Of a DNA stretch of 40,979 nt, positions 29,601-38,000 are shown piece by piece. A program made the translations under genes and the position numbers. Source of the DNA: a virus; IMG/VR virus record IMGVR_UViG_3300047446_000092, positions 1 through 40,979 of that record. One strand, given 5' to 3'. The notes beneath the pieces are model-generated. The model saw nothing but the letters and a program-made list of their open reading frames with translations. It was not told the DNA's origin and ran no database searches. Positions within the stretch are counted from its first letter, which is position 1. Each line of letters opens with the position of its first letter.

Positions 29601-32600
29601 AGTACGGCGAGCAGCTGGACAAGAGCGCGATCCAGAAGACCGAAGACCTGATCACGGTCCTCAAGAAGCTGCACGACCAGCTCGGCCAGAAGTACGAGCT
29701 GAGCACGGTCATGCTCGGCCAGCAGCTCGACCTGATGACGGTGCAGGCCCAGCAAAAGGTGCAGGAGACGAACTCGCAGTTCGGGCGCAACGCCTTCAAC
29801 GGCGCAACCGACAAGGTCGACCGCGTGCGTCCTGCGAGAAGCACGGAATACGTGGAAGGCACGGTCGGTGGCCTGGCAGGAGACGACTCGACGTACAGCC
29901 TCCTACCCAATGGCAAGCAGTCCAAGGGCTTCGCGGATCTCGGCACAGGCCTGAACAGCGCCAACCTGGCGCCGTTCGTCCAGCTGCTCGGGGACGTAGG
30001 CGTCAAGGAACTCGACAAGGTCACGGCGGGCTTCAAGGCAGCGCTCGATCCGAACGCAACGGCAGACGTAGGCAACGACCCGGAGAAAGCACAGGCATAC
30101 CTGAACCTGCTGGGCCAGGCCAATACCGGCCTGACCGCCGCACAGATCAAGCTCGGGCAGCAGCGCAACGCAGTCGGCACGGACGACGCGACCAAGGCGC
30201 GCATCGACGCACTGGTACAGATCTTCGGCAACGCAGCAGAACAGCTGAAGAAGTCTGTCGAGGCGGGGCAAACCCTGGCTGGAAACCTCAGCCAGAAGGC
30301 AGTCACGTCTGCGGATGTTGCAAACATCCAGTATGAGAACAACAACCCTGGCGCCGTCGCACGTCGCACCGAGATCGAGAAGATCATCCAGCGCTCGGTC
30401 GGGTTGCGCACGGCTGGTTTCAGTAGCAACCGGGACATCGACGATATCTGGGCCGCGCAGATCCAGGCGGAGAGCCGGGGCAAACAGTTCGACGCCAACG
30501 GCAGGACACTGACCTCCAGCAAGGGCGCGATGGGCGTCGCTCAAGTCCGTCTTTCGACCGGGCCTGAAGCTGCACGTCTGGCGGGTGAGGACTGGAACGA
30601 GAACAAGTTCCGAAACGATGCAGCCTACAACGAGAAGCTGGGCAAGGCCTACATGTCGCACATGCTCGACCTGTATGGCGGAAACAACACGCTCGCACTG
30701 GCGGGTTACAACTGGGGTCAGGGCAACGTCAACAATCTGCTCAAGCAGAAGAACCCCGATAAAACGACGAACGACTTCCGCGTCCTGTCGAACAACCTGA
30801 CCGAATCCGACTTCATCGACAAACTGCCTCCTGAGACTCAGCGCTACATCGCGCGTATCGGCGGAAGCGGTGCAGGTAACGTAGGCCGTTTCGAGCGACT
30901 GAACAGCAACATCGGCGTTGCGTCGCAAGTGCGTGACCTGAACGACCTGGTCCAGAGCCTGACCGCACAACGCGACGCGAACAAGGGCAACGCTCCGGAA
31001 GTCGCATCGATCGAGAAGCAGATCGTCGCTGCCAAGACGGAGCTGGCAGCATGGGAAAAGAAGTTCGACGACGCTCGCGTTTCCGCCGCACCGGCTCTGA
31101 AGAAAGCGTCCTCAGCCGACGAGGCTGCGCTGAACGCTCGGGTCAAGGCGCTTGACGCCCAAGCCGGCAACTCGCGCAACATCGACGAAGTACAGGAGAT
31201 CGGCAAGCAGGCCGATGACACGATCGCGGCAGTGTATGGACGCAAGATCGACACGCTTCGCGCGATCAGCCCGAAGGTCAAGACGGCAGATGGCACGCTC
31301 GACTACACGTCTGAAGTGCGTCAGCAGATCGAATCGCTCCAAAACGAGCGTGACGAAAAGCTGAAGGCGCAGGACGAGGCGATCAAGAAGCACATCACGT
31401 CGATCAAGGATGCGCTGGACAAGGCCGAGCTGAAGAAGAACCTCGAAGCCGAAGCTCAGACGTTCAAGGACGAGATGTCGGACCTGAAGCAGCGTCAAGC
31501 TACGGAGTCTACGGCACACAGCATCTCTCTGAAGCAGGCTGCACAGCCCCTGAAGAACGACCAGTCGCAAGCCTCGTATATGTCGGATCCGCGCTATTCC
31601 GCGCGCTTCAGCCAGGTACAACGCACTGCCCTGTCGTTCCAGACGGCTGCTGATAGCGATCTGAAGGATCAAGCCACGCTGGCCGAGGACCGTCGCCACC
31701 AACTGCAACTACAAGCTGAGGAAGAACAGGCAAAGGCTGCGTTCTCGCGCACTGGTTCCAAGTTGACGGATCGGCAGGACGCGCTGGCTCAGTCGAGCGA
31801 CGACAAGGAGCAGGCGCGGGTTCAGCAGCAGATCAACCAGCTGCTCGACGAACAACGCACTCAGGAAGAGAAGGTCACGGCAGCATCCGACAAGCGCAAG
31901 AAGAACGCCGAAGACATCCTGGAGCTGGAAGAGAAGATCAAGTCCAAGAACGCCGCCCCGATGGGGCTGATGGACGGCATCAACGCAGCGAACGCGAACT
32001 TCCTGCAACAGCACGACCTGATGGCCAACGCGATCGACGGCTACAACAGCCTGCTCGGCTCGGCGACGAACTCGTTCGCGCAGTTCTTCGACGACATCGT
32101 AACCGGCTCGAAGTCCGCAGGTCAGGCGATCGGCGACTTCGCACGGTCGTTCCTGAAGGCGATGTTGCAGATCCTCGAACAACAGGCCGCGCTCGCCACG
32201 GTGAAGGCGATCATCTCCGCGTTCGGCGGCGCCTTCGGGCCGTCAGCCACCCCCGCAGCTGGCTCTGGCTCGGCCCCGGTGGCAACCGGGGGCTTCGACT
32301 CAGCCGGCACGGCCTTCGCTATTCAGGGCGGCTCGGTCGGTAACGGCATCGTGACGCGCGGCGGGGGCTTCACCCGCTTCGCGGGCGGCGGCTCGGTCAA
32401 CGGCTCGATGACGACCCGTGACTCGGTCAACGCCCTGCTGAAACCCGGTGAGTACGTGCTGAACTCGGATGCAACCGACATGGTTGGTACGGACTTCCTC
32501 GACGGCCTCAACTCGAAGGGCAACCGGATGATCTCGAAGAGCACCCCGGCTCCGCTGCCGAAGCGCGACACAAAGCCCTCCTTCACGAACGTCTGGGTCG

Positions 32601-32719
32601 TGGCACCGGACCAGAAGCCGCAGATGGGGCCGAGCGACGTGGTCGCCATCATGAGCGACGACATCATGCGCGGCGGCACCACGAAGCAACTGATCAAGCA
32701 AGTAGCGATGGGACAATAA
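26699..32719 (+). CDS. Tape measure protein with lytic transglycosylase domain
   Basis: 2006 aa. It follows the chaperone stop by two bases and sets tail length. Residues ~1-500 are coiled coil. A 61-residue unit starts at 291, 352 and 413 (each opens with VGPPV/IGPPV-DLFY-KELQ) with an exact 183-bp period. Residues ~505-720 match the phage tail tape-measure core (EALAHLKTIAGATEGQLGDL, SETGVTVSQMGVALKGVAD). A hydrophobic patch (~840-900) could cross the membrane. Residues ~1245-1365 are an SLT-type transglycosylase: catalytic Glu1258 (QAESRG), GAMGVAQV, ALAGYNWG. The C-terminus is coiled coil plus a Gly/Ser tail. It would cross the periplasm at infection. A long tail (~300 nm, scaling from lambda) is predicted. 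Confidence 0.92.
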   Translation: MANQEQVKNFEVGLGLTEDTLRQYSQLKDVLGVIYGQLTKVKQAAAEIQISGVGARGPNDPALSQQLAALQAELRTLLGSIRSGGPNAQLNSAIISGQQQQKQFSDGRLDLESARVANAQAERRVMLAKQENIAAEAKRQYNAEEIGMTREIEQATLRVAAAQRALTQARLEEDTIAEGASKRAIRDSQQRLQQIREELELRERGARVRLGNSLDSGSDASSAQAQLKAVQEARASLSDSIRNAAGAIRTAENEANRATAQKAAPVSTAHSAALREDRTRDYQAQLSEADVGPPVDLYYKELQRQARAREAAAEKAQAEERAAFERIQSQIRPAQVEDRRRQQEAEELAAQIGPPVDLFYKELQRRSRELTAAAQKAKQLEQAEFNRQQSQIRPAQLEDRKRQDQAEQMAAQIGPPVELFYAELQKRVKELEAARVKAEQEMQKQQEAFNKAGAKYGPDRNQLLKLRDAQMAKEQQQQESNSDIRQRRHDLTLGDGGASIAMTQAALTTNYFVTQGIVQAFKSAIQFTVEYEEALAHLKTIAGATEGQLGDLRATVEGVSNVTRYGAVDLTKAAAALSETGVTVSQMGVALKGVADLATATGEDFNKTVDTVTGALGAFKLSATDTVDITNMIAQAVNSSRLTMDKLKTSIETAGETASEAGVSFKEMLAANVAITNTGTASGATLGGGLRSLLTDLEKPSDKFKATLERVGLTEDDINVKTQGLYGAMSNLHDAGFDAADAMQSFDARAASAFTALSGNLKAFAEFETGLNSTDAAARANADQMKTLGAQYDRFKNQTSLLVGEGFKPLLDGFKSVVSLTADAETSIRSMSFAVEAAGTVLGGATIALGAQYVGKLGGGLIGLATGGFAAAEGMAAIGASLGLWVGVAAAAAAGVAFLINRLGDSKKAFEDQMTAVNTAKDTLTESKQAYDSIGTTIETLTDKMDALNKHPEMLKREIDDVGKQFEKYGEQLDKSAIQKTEDLITVLKKLHDQLGQKYELSTVMLGQQLDLMTVQAQQKVQETNSQFGRNAFNGATDKVDRVRPARSTEYVEGTVGGLAGDDSTYSLLPNGKQSKGFADLGTGLNSANLAPFVQLLGDVGVKELDKVTAGFKAALDPNATADVGNDPEKAQAYLNLLGQANTGLTAAQIKLGQQRNAVGTDDATKARIDALVQIFGNAAEQLKKSVEAGQTLAGNLSQKAVTSADVANIQYENNNPGAVARRTEIEKIIQRSVGLRTAGFSSNRDIDDIWAAQIQAESRGKQFDANGRTLTSSKGAMGVAQVRLSTGPEAARLAGEDWNENKFRNDAAYNEKLGKAYMSHMLDLYGGNNTLALAGYNWGQGNVNNLLKQKNPDKTTNDFRVLSNNLTESDFIDKLPPETQRYIARIGGSGAGNVGRFERLNSNIGVASQVRDLNDLVQSLTAQRDANKGNAPEVASIEKQIVAAKTELAAWEKKFDDARVSAAPALKKASSADEAALNARVKALDAQAGNSRNIDEVQEIGKQADDTIAAVYGRKIDTLRAISPKVKTADGTLDYTSEVRQQIESLQNERDEKLKAQDEAIKKHITSIKDALDKAELKKNLEAEAQTFKDEMSDLKQRQATESTAHSISLKQAAQPLKNDQSQASYMSDPRYSARFSQVQRTALSFQTAADSDLKDQATLAEDRRHQLQLQAEEEQAKAAFSRTGSKLTDRQDALAQSSDDKEQARVQQQINQLLDEQRTQEEKVTAASDKRKKNAEDILELEEKIKSKNAAPMGLMDGINAANANFLQQHDLMANAIDGYNSLLGSATNSFAQFFDDIVTGSKSAGQAIGDFARSFLKAMLQILEQQAALATVKAIISAFGGAFGPSATPAAGSGSAPVATGGFDSAGTAFAIQGGSVGNGIVTRGGGFTRFAGGGSVNGSMTTRDSVNALLKPGEYVLNSDATDMVGTDFLDGLNSKGNRMISKSTPAPLPKRDTKPSFTNVWVVAPDQKPQMGPSDVVAIMSDDIMRGGTTKQLIKQVAMGQ
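27569..28080 (+). repeat. Three 183-bp (61-residue) repeats in the tape measure
   Basis: Units begin at 27569, 27752 and 27935, in register at both DNA and protein level (GPPV(D/E)L(Y/F)Y(K/A)ELQ). The third copy is diverged after ~30 residues. The first two are the most similar. Confidence 0.85.
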
Positions 32720-33115
32720 ATGACCGCAACACTCCCGACCTTCGAGTTCCCGAACCATATGGTTCGGGAGACCTACCCAGACCCCGGCACGACGCTCCAA
32801 TTGGGGAACTCGTACCGCTTCGCGACGCCGCCGACCTCGCCGGATCAGCGGGTCTTCACCTTGAGTTTCCAGTCAACCTGGCGCGGTATCAAAGCGGACG
32901 GCACGATGGACGCCGACACGTTCTACGACAACAACGCCGCGCGTCTGCTCCAGTTCTACGAGGCGCACAAACTGCACAAGACCTTCCAGTACAAGCACAA
33001 CTGGCTGGGGATGCTTAACGTGCGCTTCAACAAGCCTCTGGAACTTCCAAACCCCATCAAGGGCGGGGATGGCTGGACTGAAGACTTCAGCGTCGAATTC
33101 ATCGAGATGCCATGA
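32720..33115 (+). CDS. Minor tail protein, gpM-like (131 aa)
   Basis: MTATLPTFEFPNHMVRETY; the FEFP and FGDGY-type pattern (here LQLGNSYRF) and the C-terminal WTEDFSVEFIE fit the lambda M/tail tip family. It lies right after the tape measure in lambda order, and its stop overlaps the L-like start (ATGA). It carries a 22-bp perfect DNA palindrome early in the gene. Confidence 0.75.
   Translation: MTATLPTFEFPNHMVRETYPDPGTTLQLGNSYRFATPPTSPDQRVFTLSFQSTWRGIKADGTMDADTFYDNNAARLLQFYEAHKLHKTFQYKHNWLGMLNVRFNKPLELPNPIKGGDGWTEDFSVEFIEMP
32748..32769. repeat. Perfect 22-bp palindrome
   Basis: Arms TCCCGAACCAT and ATGGTTCGGGA with no spacer, starting 28 bases after the gpM-like ATG. In mRNA it would form a hairpin next to the start. 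Confidence 0.6.
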
Positions 33116-33606
33116 TCGACAACCTACCAGCTTCGCATATTGCGGAGGCGTATGAGCTTGATGCCGACGCCAAGGTTGATCTGTTCAAGATCGCGCTAAA
33201 CCAACTGTCTGGAAGCACGATCGTCGGCATGACATCGAGAAAGGACGTGGTCTGGCAGGGAATGACTTTCGAGTCAATCCCGATCTCCCTTTCGGGCGAG
33301 GGTGTCAACACGACCGGCGAGTGGAAACGGCCGAAGCTCACTATCGCCAACCCTGACGGCATCTGGTCAGCTTTCATTGCGCAGGGAAAGATGGACGGCG
33401 CGCAGATCACTCGCTTCCGCGTGTCCCTCAACGACCTCAACGCCAACGCAGCGATCTACCAGATGAACATCTGGCGCGTGTCGAAGCCGCTGTCAGTGAA
33501 CAAACAGATGGCTGTGTTCGAGCTGCGGTCACCCCTCGATGGTCAGCAGTTCCTGCTCCCTGGTCGAGCCTTCTACCCCCCGGAGTATCCGCATGTCTCT
33601 CTATGA
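33112..33606 (+). CDS. Minor tail protein, gpL-like, short form (164 aa)
   Basis: MIDNLPASHIAEAYEL; residues ~25-110 (VDLFKIALNQLSGSTIVGM...ISLSGEGVNTTGEWKRPKLTI) fit the lambda L / DUF1833 beta domain. Lambda L has 232 residues and a C-terminal [4Fe-4S] cysteine domain; this protein ends at ...GRAFYPPEYPHVSL, just where that domain would begin, and contains no Cys. The stop overlaps the following start region by 14 bases. Confidence 0.75.
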   Translation: MIDNLPASHIAEAYELDADAKVDLFKIALNQLSGSTIVGMTSRKDVVWQGMTFESIPISLSGEGVNTTGEWKRPKLTIANPDGIWSAFIAQGKMDGAQITRFRVSLNDLNANAAIYQMNIWRVSKPLSVNKQMAVFELRSPLDGQQFLLPGRAFYPPEYPHVSL

Positions 33607-34111
33607 CAAGTTCACAAAAGGCTATGAGGACATTCCGTACGTGGTCGGCAAGGACGACTGCTACGGTCTCGTGCGGCGTTGGCTGAAAGACAAGTTCGAG
33701 CTGAACCTGACGAACTACGCGCGCCCCTTCGGCTTCGATGACCAAGGTCTCAACCTGCTGACGGACTTCTTCAGCCGGGAAGGTTTTCAGATTGTCAGCG
33801 TCCCCACCAACAAGTTGGAGATAGGTGATCTTCTGCTGATGCGCCTGGCTAATCGTAGCGGCTATGCCAACCACATCGGCATCTATGTTGGCAACGGGTA
33901 TCTGCTTCACCACCTGTTCGCGGCTAAGTCGAAAGCCGACCCGCTTTCCAAGCAATGGACCTCTCGCATCATTGATGTCATCCGGCATCCGGACGTGACT
34001 GAGAAGAACAAAGAGTTGATCGAGAAAGTCGATCTGATGAACTTCCTGCCCCCGCACTTGAAGGCACGATATGAACGACTTGCTGCTGGCACATTGGAAT
34101 CCGCAAGCTGA
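33593..34111 (+). CDS. NlpC/P60 tail peptidase (172 aa)
   Basis: Start MSLYDKFTKGYEDIPYV at 33593 with GGAG nine bases upstream. Catalytic Cys23 in GKDDCYGLVRRW and His94 in YANHIGIYVGNG, with a third polar residue His106, form the NlpC/P60 papain-like triad. In lambda the domain is the C-terminal half of gpK; here it is a separate gene, and it precedes the JAB gene. It would cleave cell-wall peptides or process tail components. It overlaps the JAB gene by 41 bases. Confidence 0.88.
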   Translation: MSLYDKFTKGYEDIPYVVGKDDCYGLVRRWLKDKFELNLTNYARPFGFDDQGLNLLTDFFSREGFQIVSVPTNKLEIGDLLLMRLANRSGYANHIGIYVGNGYLLHHLFAAKSKADPLSKQWTSRIIDVIRHPDVTEKNKELIEKVDLMNFLPPHLKARYERLAAGTLESAS

Positions 34112-34430
34112 GCGCTGTGGCTTCGTGCTTAACGACGACACCATCGTTGAGTGTCCTAACGTTCACGAGAACCCTGAGAAATTCTTTGAAATCAGCCTTG
34201 AGTCCATCGGACAATACCGGGACCGCGTGGTCGCCACCTGGCACACGCACCCTACGACCGGGCCGAATCTATCGGCTGAGGACTACCGAGCATTCCAGAA
34301 CTACCCCGAGTGGTTTCACTACATCATCAGTGAACGCGAGGTCTGGTGCTATTACGTCCGCAACAAGGCGGTGATTCTCGTCGATGAAAACGATCTATCT
34401 GCATGGCTCCCTGACGGAGCGACACCCTGA
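34071..34430 (+). CDS. JAB/MPN (Mov34-type) tail protein (119 aa)
   Basis: MNDLLLAHWNPQAERCG; the JAMM zinc motif is complete: Glu14, then HTHP (His58, His60), PNLSAEDYRAF with Ser68 and Asp71 (HxHP-x6-SxxD). In lambda this domain is fused before NlpC in gpK; here the two are separate and in reversed order. It probably acts in tail tip assembly as a metallo-isopeptidase-like factor. It overlaps its neighbours by 41 and 47 bases. Confidence 0.85.
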   Translation: MNDLLLAHWNPQAERCGFVLNDDTIVECPNVHENPEKFFEISLESIGQYRDRVVATWHTHPTTGPNLSAEDYRAFQNYPEWFHYIISEREVWCYYVRNKAVILVDENDLSAWLPDGATP

Positions 34431-35025
34431 GCCGATCCGCGTCCATGCCACAACGGTCGCGGAGGCGCTGACGTACCTGAAGCAACTCCCAGGCTTCGAC
34501 GTGGAAAATCCCGTGCCGATCAAGGTCAAGGGGTTTGAATGCCGGGACGCGATCTTCGCCGCGACCGACGAGACAGAACTGCACATCTACCCCGCGCTCT
34601 CCGGCGCGGGCGGTAACGGGGGCATGCTCCAAACGATCATCGGCGCGGTCATTTTCGTCGTGGGTATCGTCGTGGGCGTGCTGACCTCGTGGACCGGCGT
34701 TGGTGGCGCAGCCGGCTTCAGCATGGCGATGTCTGGCGCAATGATGATGCTCGGTGGCATTCTCGCCATGCTTGCGCCGACACCCAAGGCCGGCAACGCC
34801 GGCAGTCAGTCGCTGTATATCCCGTCGAACCAGAACACCACAAAGATCGGCACCCGAATACCGCTGCTGTATGGTCGCATCCGCCACTTTGGCCACTACC
34901 TGTCGTTCAACGTTGACGCGCGCAAGCTAGACGACAGCAAGATGAACCTCGCCGGCTACTGCTCCGGCAAGACCGACTCGAATGGCGTCCGCTACTCCTA
35001 CGGCACAACCTGCCTGATCGCCTGA
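34384..35025 (+). CDS. Tail assembly protein, gpI-like (213 aa)
   Basis: MKTIYLHGSLTERHPE; an N-terminal ubiquitin/beta-grasp-like domain (~1-80: PIRVHATTVAEALTYLKQL). Two hydrophobic helices (~86-110, IIGAVIFVVGIVVGVL, and ~118-138), as in lambda I. A C-terminal segment (YIPSNQNTTKIGTRIPLLYGRIR) follows. In lambda I is needed for tail tip assembly but is not found in the virion. Overlaps JAB by 47 bases and J by one base (TGATG). Confidence 0.85.
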   Translation: MKTIYLHGSLTERHPEPIRVHATTVAEALTYLKQLPGFDVENPVPIKVKGFECRDAIFAATDETELHIYPALSGAGGNGGMLQTIIGAVIFVVGIVVGVLTSWTGVGGAAGFSMAMSGAMMMLGGILAMLAPTPKAGNAGSQSLYIPSNQNTTKIGTRIPLLYGRIRHFGHYLSFNVDARKLDDSKMNLAGYCSGKTDSNGVRYSYGTTCLIA

Positions 35026-38000
35026 TGAAACTTGACAAGGACACCCAAGGCCTGCGCGGCGCGGGCGGCGGCTCAAGCGGCCCGCACCGCACCGACGACA
35101 ACCTCTTCTCGCGAGACGTGGTCGAGATGGTGCTCGCGCTCGGCGAAGGTCCGATCCGCGGCCTCACGAACGGCATGAAGTCGTTTTATGTAGGAGGCAC
35201 GCCGCTTCAATCCGAAGACGGCTCGGTCAACTTCGAGTCGTTCAACCTCGGGGTCATGCGCGGCCACGTTGGTGACCCGCCTGTCAACTACCAGCTCGGC
35301 GGCGAAACCTCGAACACCGCCGTTGGCGTGCGACTGTTCCAGGGCACTTGGGTCACGCGCCAGACCGACAGCTCACTGGTCAATGTCGTCGACCAGCTCC
35401 AGGTGCGGATCCAGTTCTCCCAGCTGTACGTGCAGAACAACGATGGCTCGTACAACAACACGGCGCAGTTCGACATCCAGTATCGGCAGTCGTCGAGCAA
35501 CGGGGCGTGGGCCGCGTACAGCGGAAACACCGTATCCGTTGAGGGCAAGACCTCGGCAGGCTACGTGGTCGACTACTGCTGGGATGTACCGCGCGTCAAC
35601 GACACCTGGGACATCCGCGTCCGCAAGCTCAATCCGGATAGCTCGAACACCGACTTCTGTGACTTGAGCTGGGAAAGTTTCCAGATGGTCACGAAGGGCA
35701 ACCGGACGTACGACCGCGTCGCCCTCATGCACCTGGTCGCCCTGGCCACGAGTCAGTTCACGTCGATCCCGGACTTCGGCGTGGACGTGGACGGCCTTGA
35801 GATCCTGATCCCGACGAACTACAACGGTGACACCCATACCTACGACCTGTCGGTCCCGACCTGGGATGGCTCGTTCAAGCAGGCATGGTGCAACAACCCG
35901 GCGTGGATTCTGTACGACCTTTTGATGAACCCAAGCTACGGCTTGAGGAAATACTACCCGTGGTTGACGTGCAACCGCTTCGACTTCTACGACGCGGCGC
36001 AGTGGTGTGACACACCTGTTCCTGACGGCAAAGGGGGCACGCAGCCTCGCTACACGTTCAACATGGCGATCAAGGACCAGCAGTCCGGTCTCGACATGCT
36101 GCAATACGTGGCAGGCTCCTTCGGCGCGGTGATCTTCGATGACGCCACGGGCAGCGTCCATCTTCGCGTGGATAAGTGGGAAGAGCCGCAGCTGCTCTTC
36201 AGTCCCGAGAACGTGACGCCGGATGGCTTCACGTACACGTACACGGACATGACAACCCGGTACAACGATCTCGAAGTCAACTTCGTGAACCCGGATCTCG
36301 ACTGGCAGAAGGATATGCGGCCGGCTCAAGATCCGGACCACATCGCACTCAACGGGCACATCCCCTCAACGTTCGAAGCGATCGGCTGCACCGACGAGCA
36401 TGAAGCGCTCCGACGCGCGTACTACCGCCTGATCACGGCAACGACCGAGTGCGCAACCGTGAGCTTCATCGTAGCGCGCCTCGGAGCTATCGTAGATCCG
36501 TACAGGCCGATCTACGTCGCGGACCCGACATCCGGCTTCTCGATGCCCGGTCGAGTCAAGTCGATCTTCAATGGTGTGATCTTCCTCCGTGATCCGATTT
36601 ACTTCACGAACGTCCAGAACTACACGCTGAAGCTGCAAACTCGTATTGGCCTAGTTCCTCTCGTGGTTCGTCCAGCAGCTATCGGCGCGATCTATGAGTT
36701 GACGATCGTCTCAGGCATCGTGCCGCCGAACGCTGTCCCCGACCGCACGGTCTTTACCATTGAGGACAACGGCAGCTTTGGCATCGCGAAACCGTTCCGG
36801 GCAGTCGCTGTCGAGCCGGTAGACAACAACCCGAACTCGTTCAAGATCACAGCGATCGAGATCAACGTCAACAAACAGTGGGCGGCGGATAACTGCGTGC
36901 CGATCGGCAGCGTCCCCTACTCGTTCAAGAACCCGTTGATTCCCCCACCGCCGACGAAGATGGTGCTGGCCTCTGGCACCAACGAGATGATCATCGGTCA
37001 GGACGGGTCGATCATGGCTCGGATCTTCGCATCCTGGGACGCACCGGGCAGCGCGCTGATCGACCACTACGATGTGGCGTGGAAGCCGTCGAACCAGTCA
37101 ACCTGGACCTACACGACCAGCTCGGGCGAGAGCATCTTCCTCGCGCCGTGTGTCACGCGTCAGCTCTACGACATCACAGTCTGGGCTGTGAATGCCTTTG
37201 GCAACCGCAGCGCGCAGCTGTCGGTGTGGGGTTATAAGTGCGTCGGCAAGGATGACCCCCCCAGCAACGTCGAGAACTTCACGATCCAGCGACGACAGAA
37301 CGACGTTCTGCTGAAGTGGGATGCAATCAAGGATCTGGACCGCGCCGGTTATGAGATCCGCCTCGGCACGAGCTGGGATACCGCGACCGTCCTGGTGACC
37401 GACTACCAGGCGACGCAGTTCGCATGGACGACCGACACGGGCGGCGTCTACACGTTCCTGATCCGCGCGATCGACAGCAGCGGCAACCAGTCACAGCTGG
37501 CCACCAAGCAGCAGATCAACCTGCAAGGCCCATCACCTGTGAAGGGCGTCATCGCCATCCAGTCGGGCAACCGCATCGAGTTCCGCTGGACGCCGAACCC
37601 CGAAAACAACATCCTCCAGTACGAGATCCGGGAGGGCGACACTTGGGCCACGGCGGTGTTCGTTGCCCAGACGAAGGCGACCACATTCGGCCTCACAGCT
37701 GGCGCGGCCGGCACGCGCAAGTTCTGGATCAAGGCAATCGGCTCACCGGGCATCTACTCGGATAAGGCGACGTTCGTCACGACCGATGTCGCGCAGAGCG
37801 ACAGCACGAACATCATCTACACGAGCGACGAGCTGGCCAACGGCTTCCAGGGCACGCGCTACAACATGATCCCGTACGGCAACACGCTGCGGATGGATGA
37901 CGGAAAGGCGAAGGCCGAATACATCTTCAGCGTGAACCTGCCGACCGACTTCCGCGCGCAGAACACGCTGTTCGTCGGCCTCGACGCGATCGTGGACTTC

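Noticed and set aside
27011-29755. Long leftward frame opposite the tape measure
   Set aside because: Leu/Arg-rich antisense shadow of GC-rich coding DNA with no SD and no motif.
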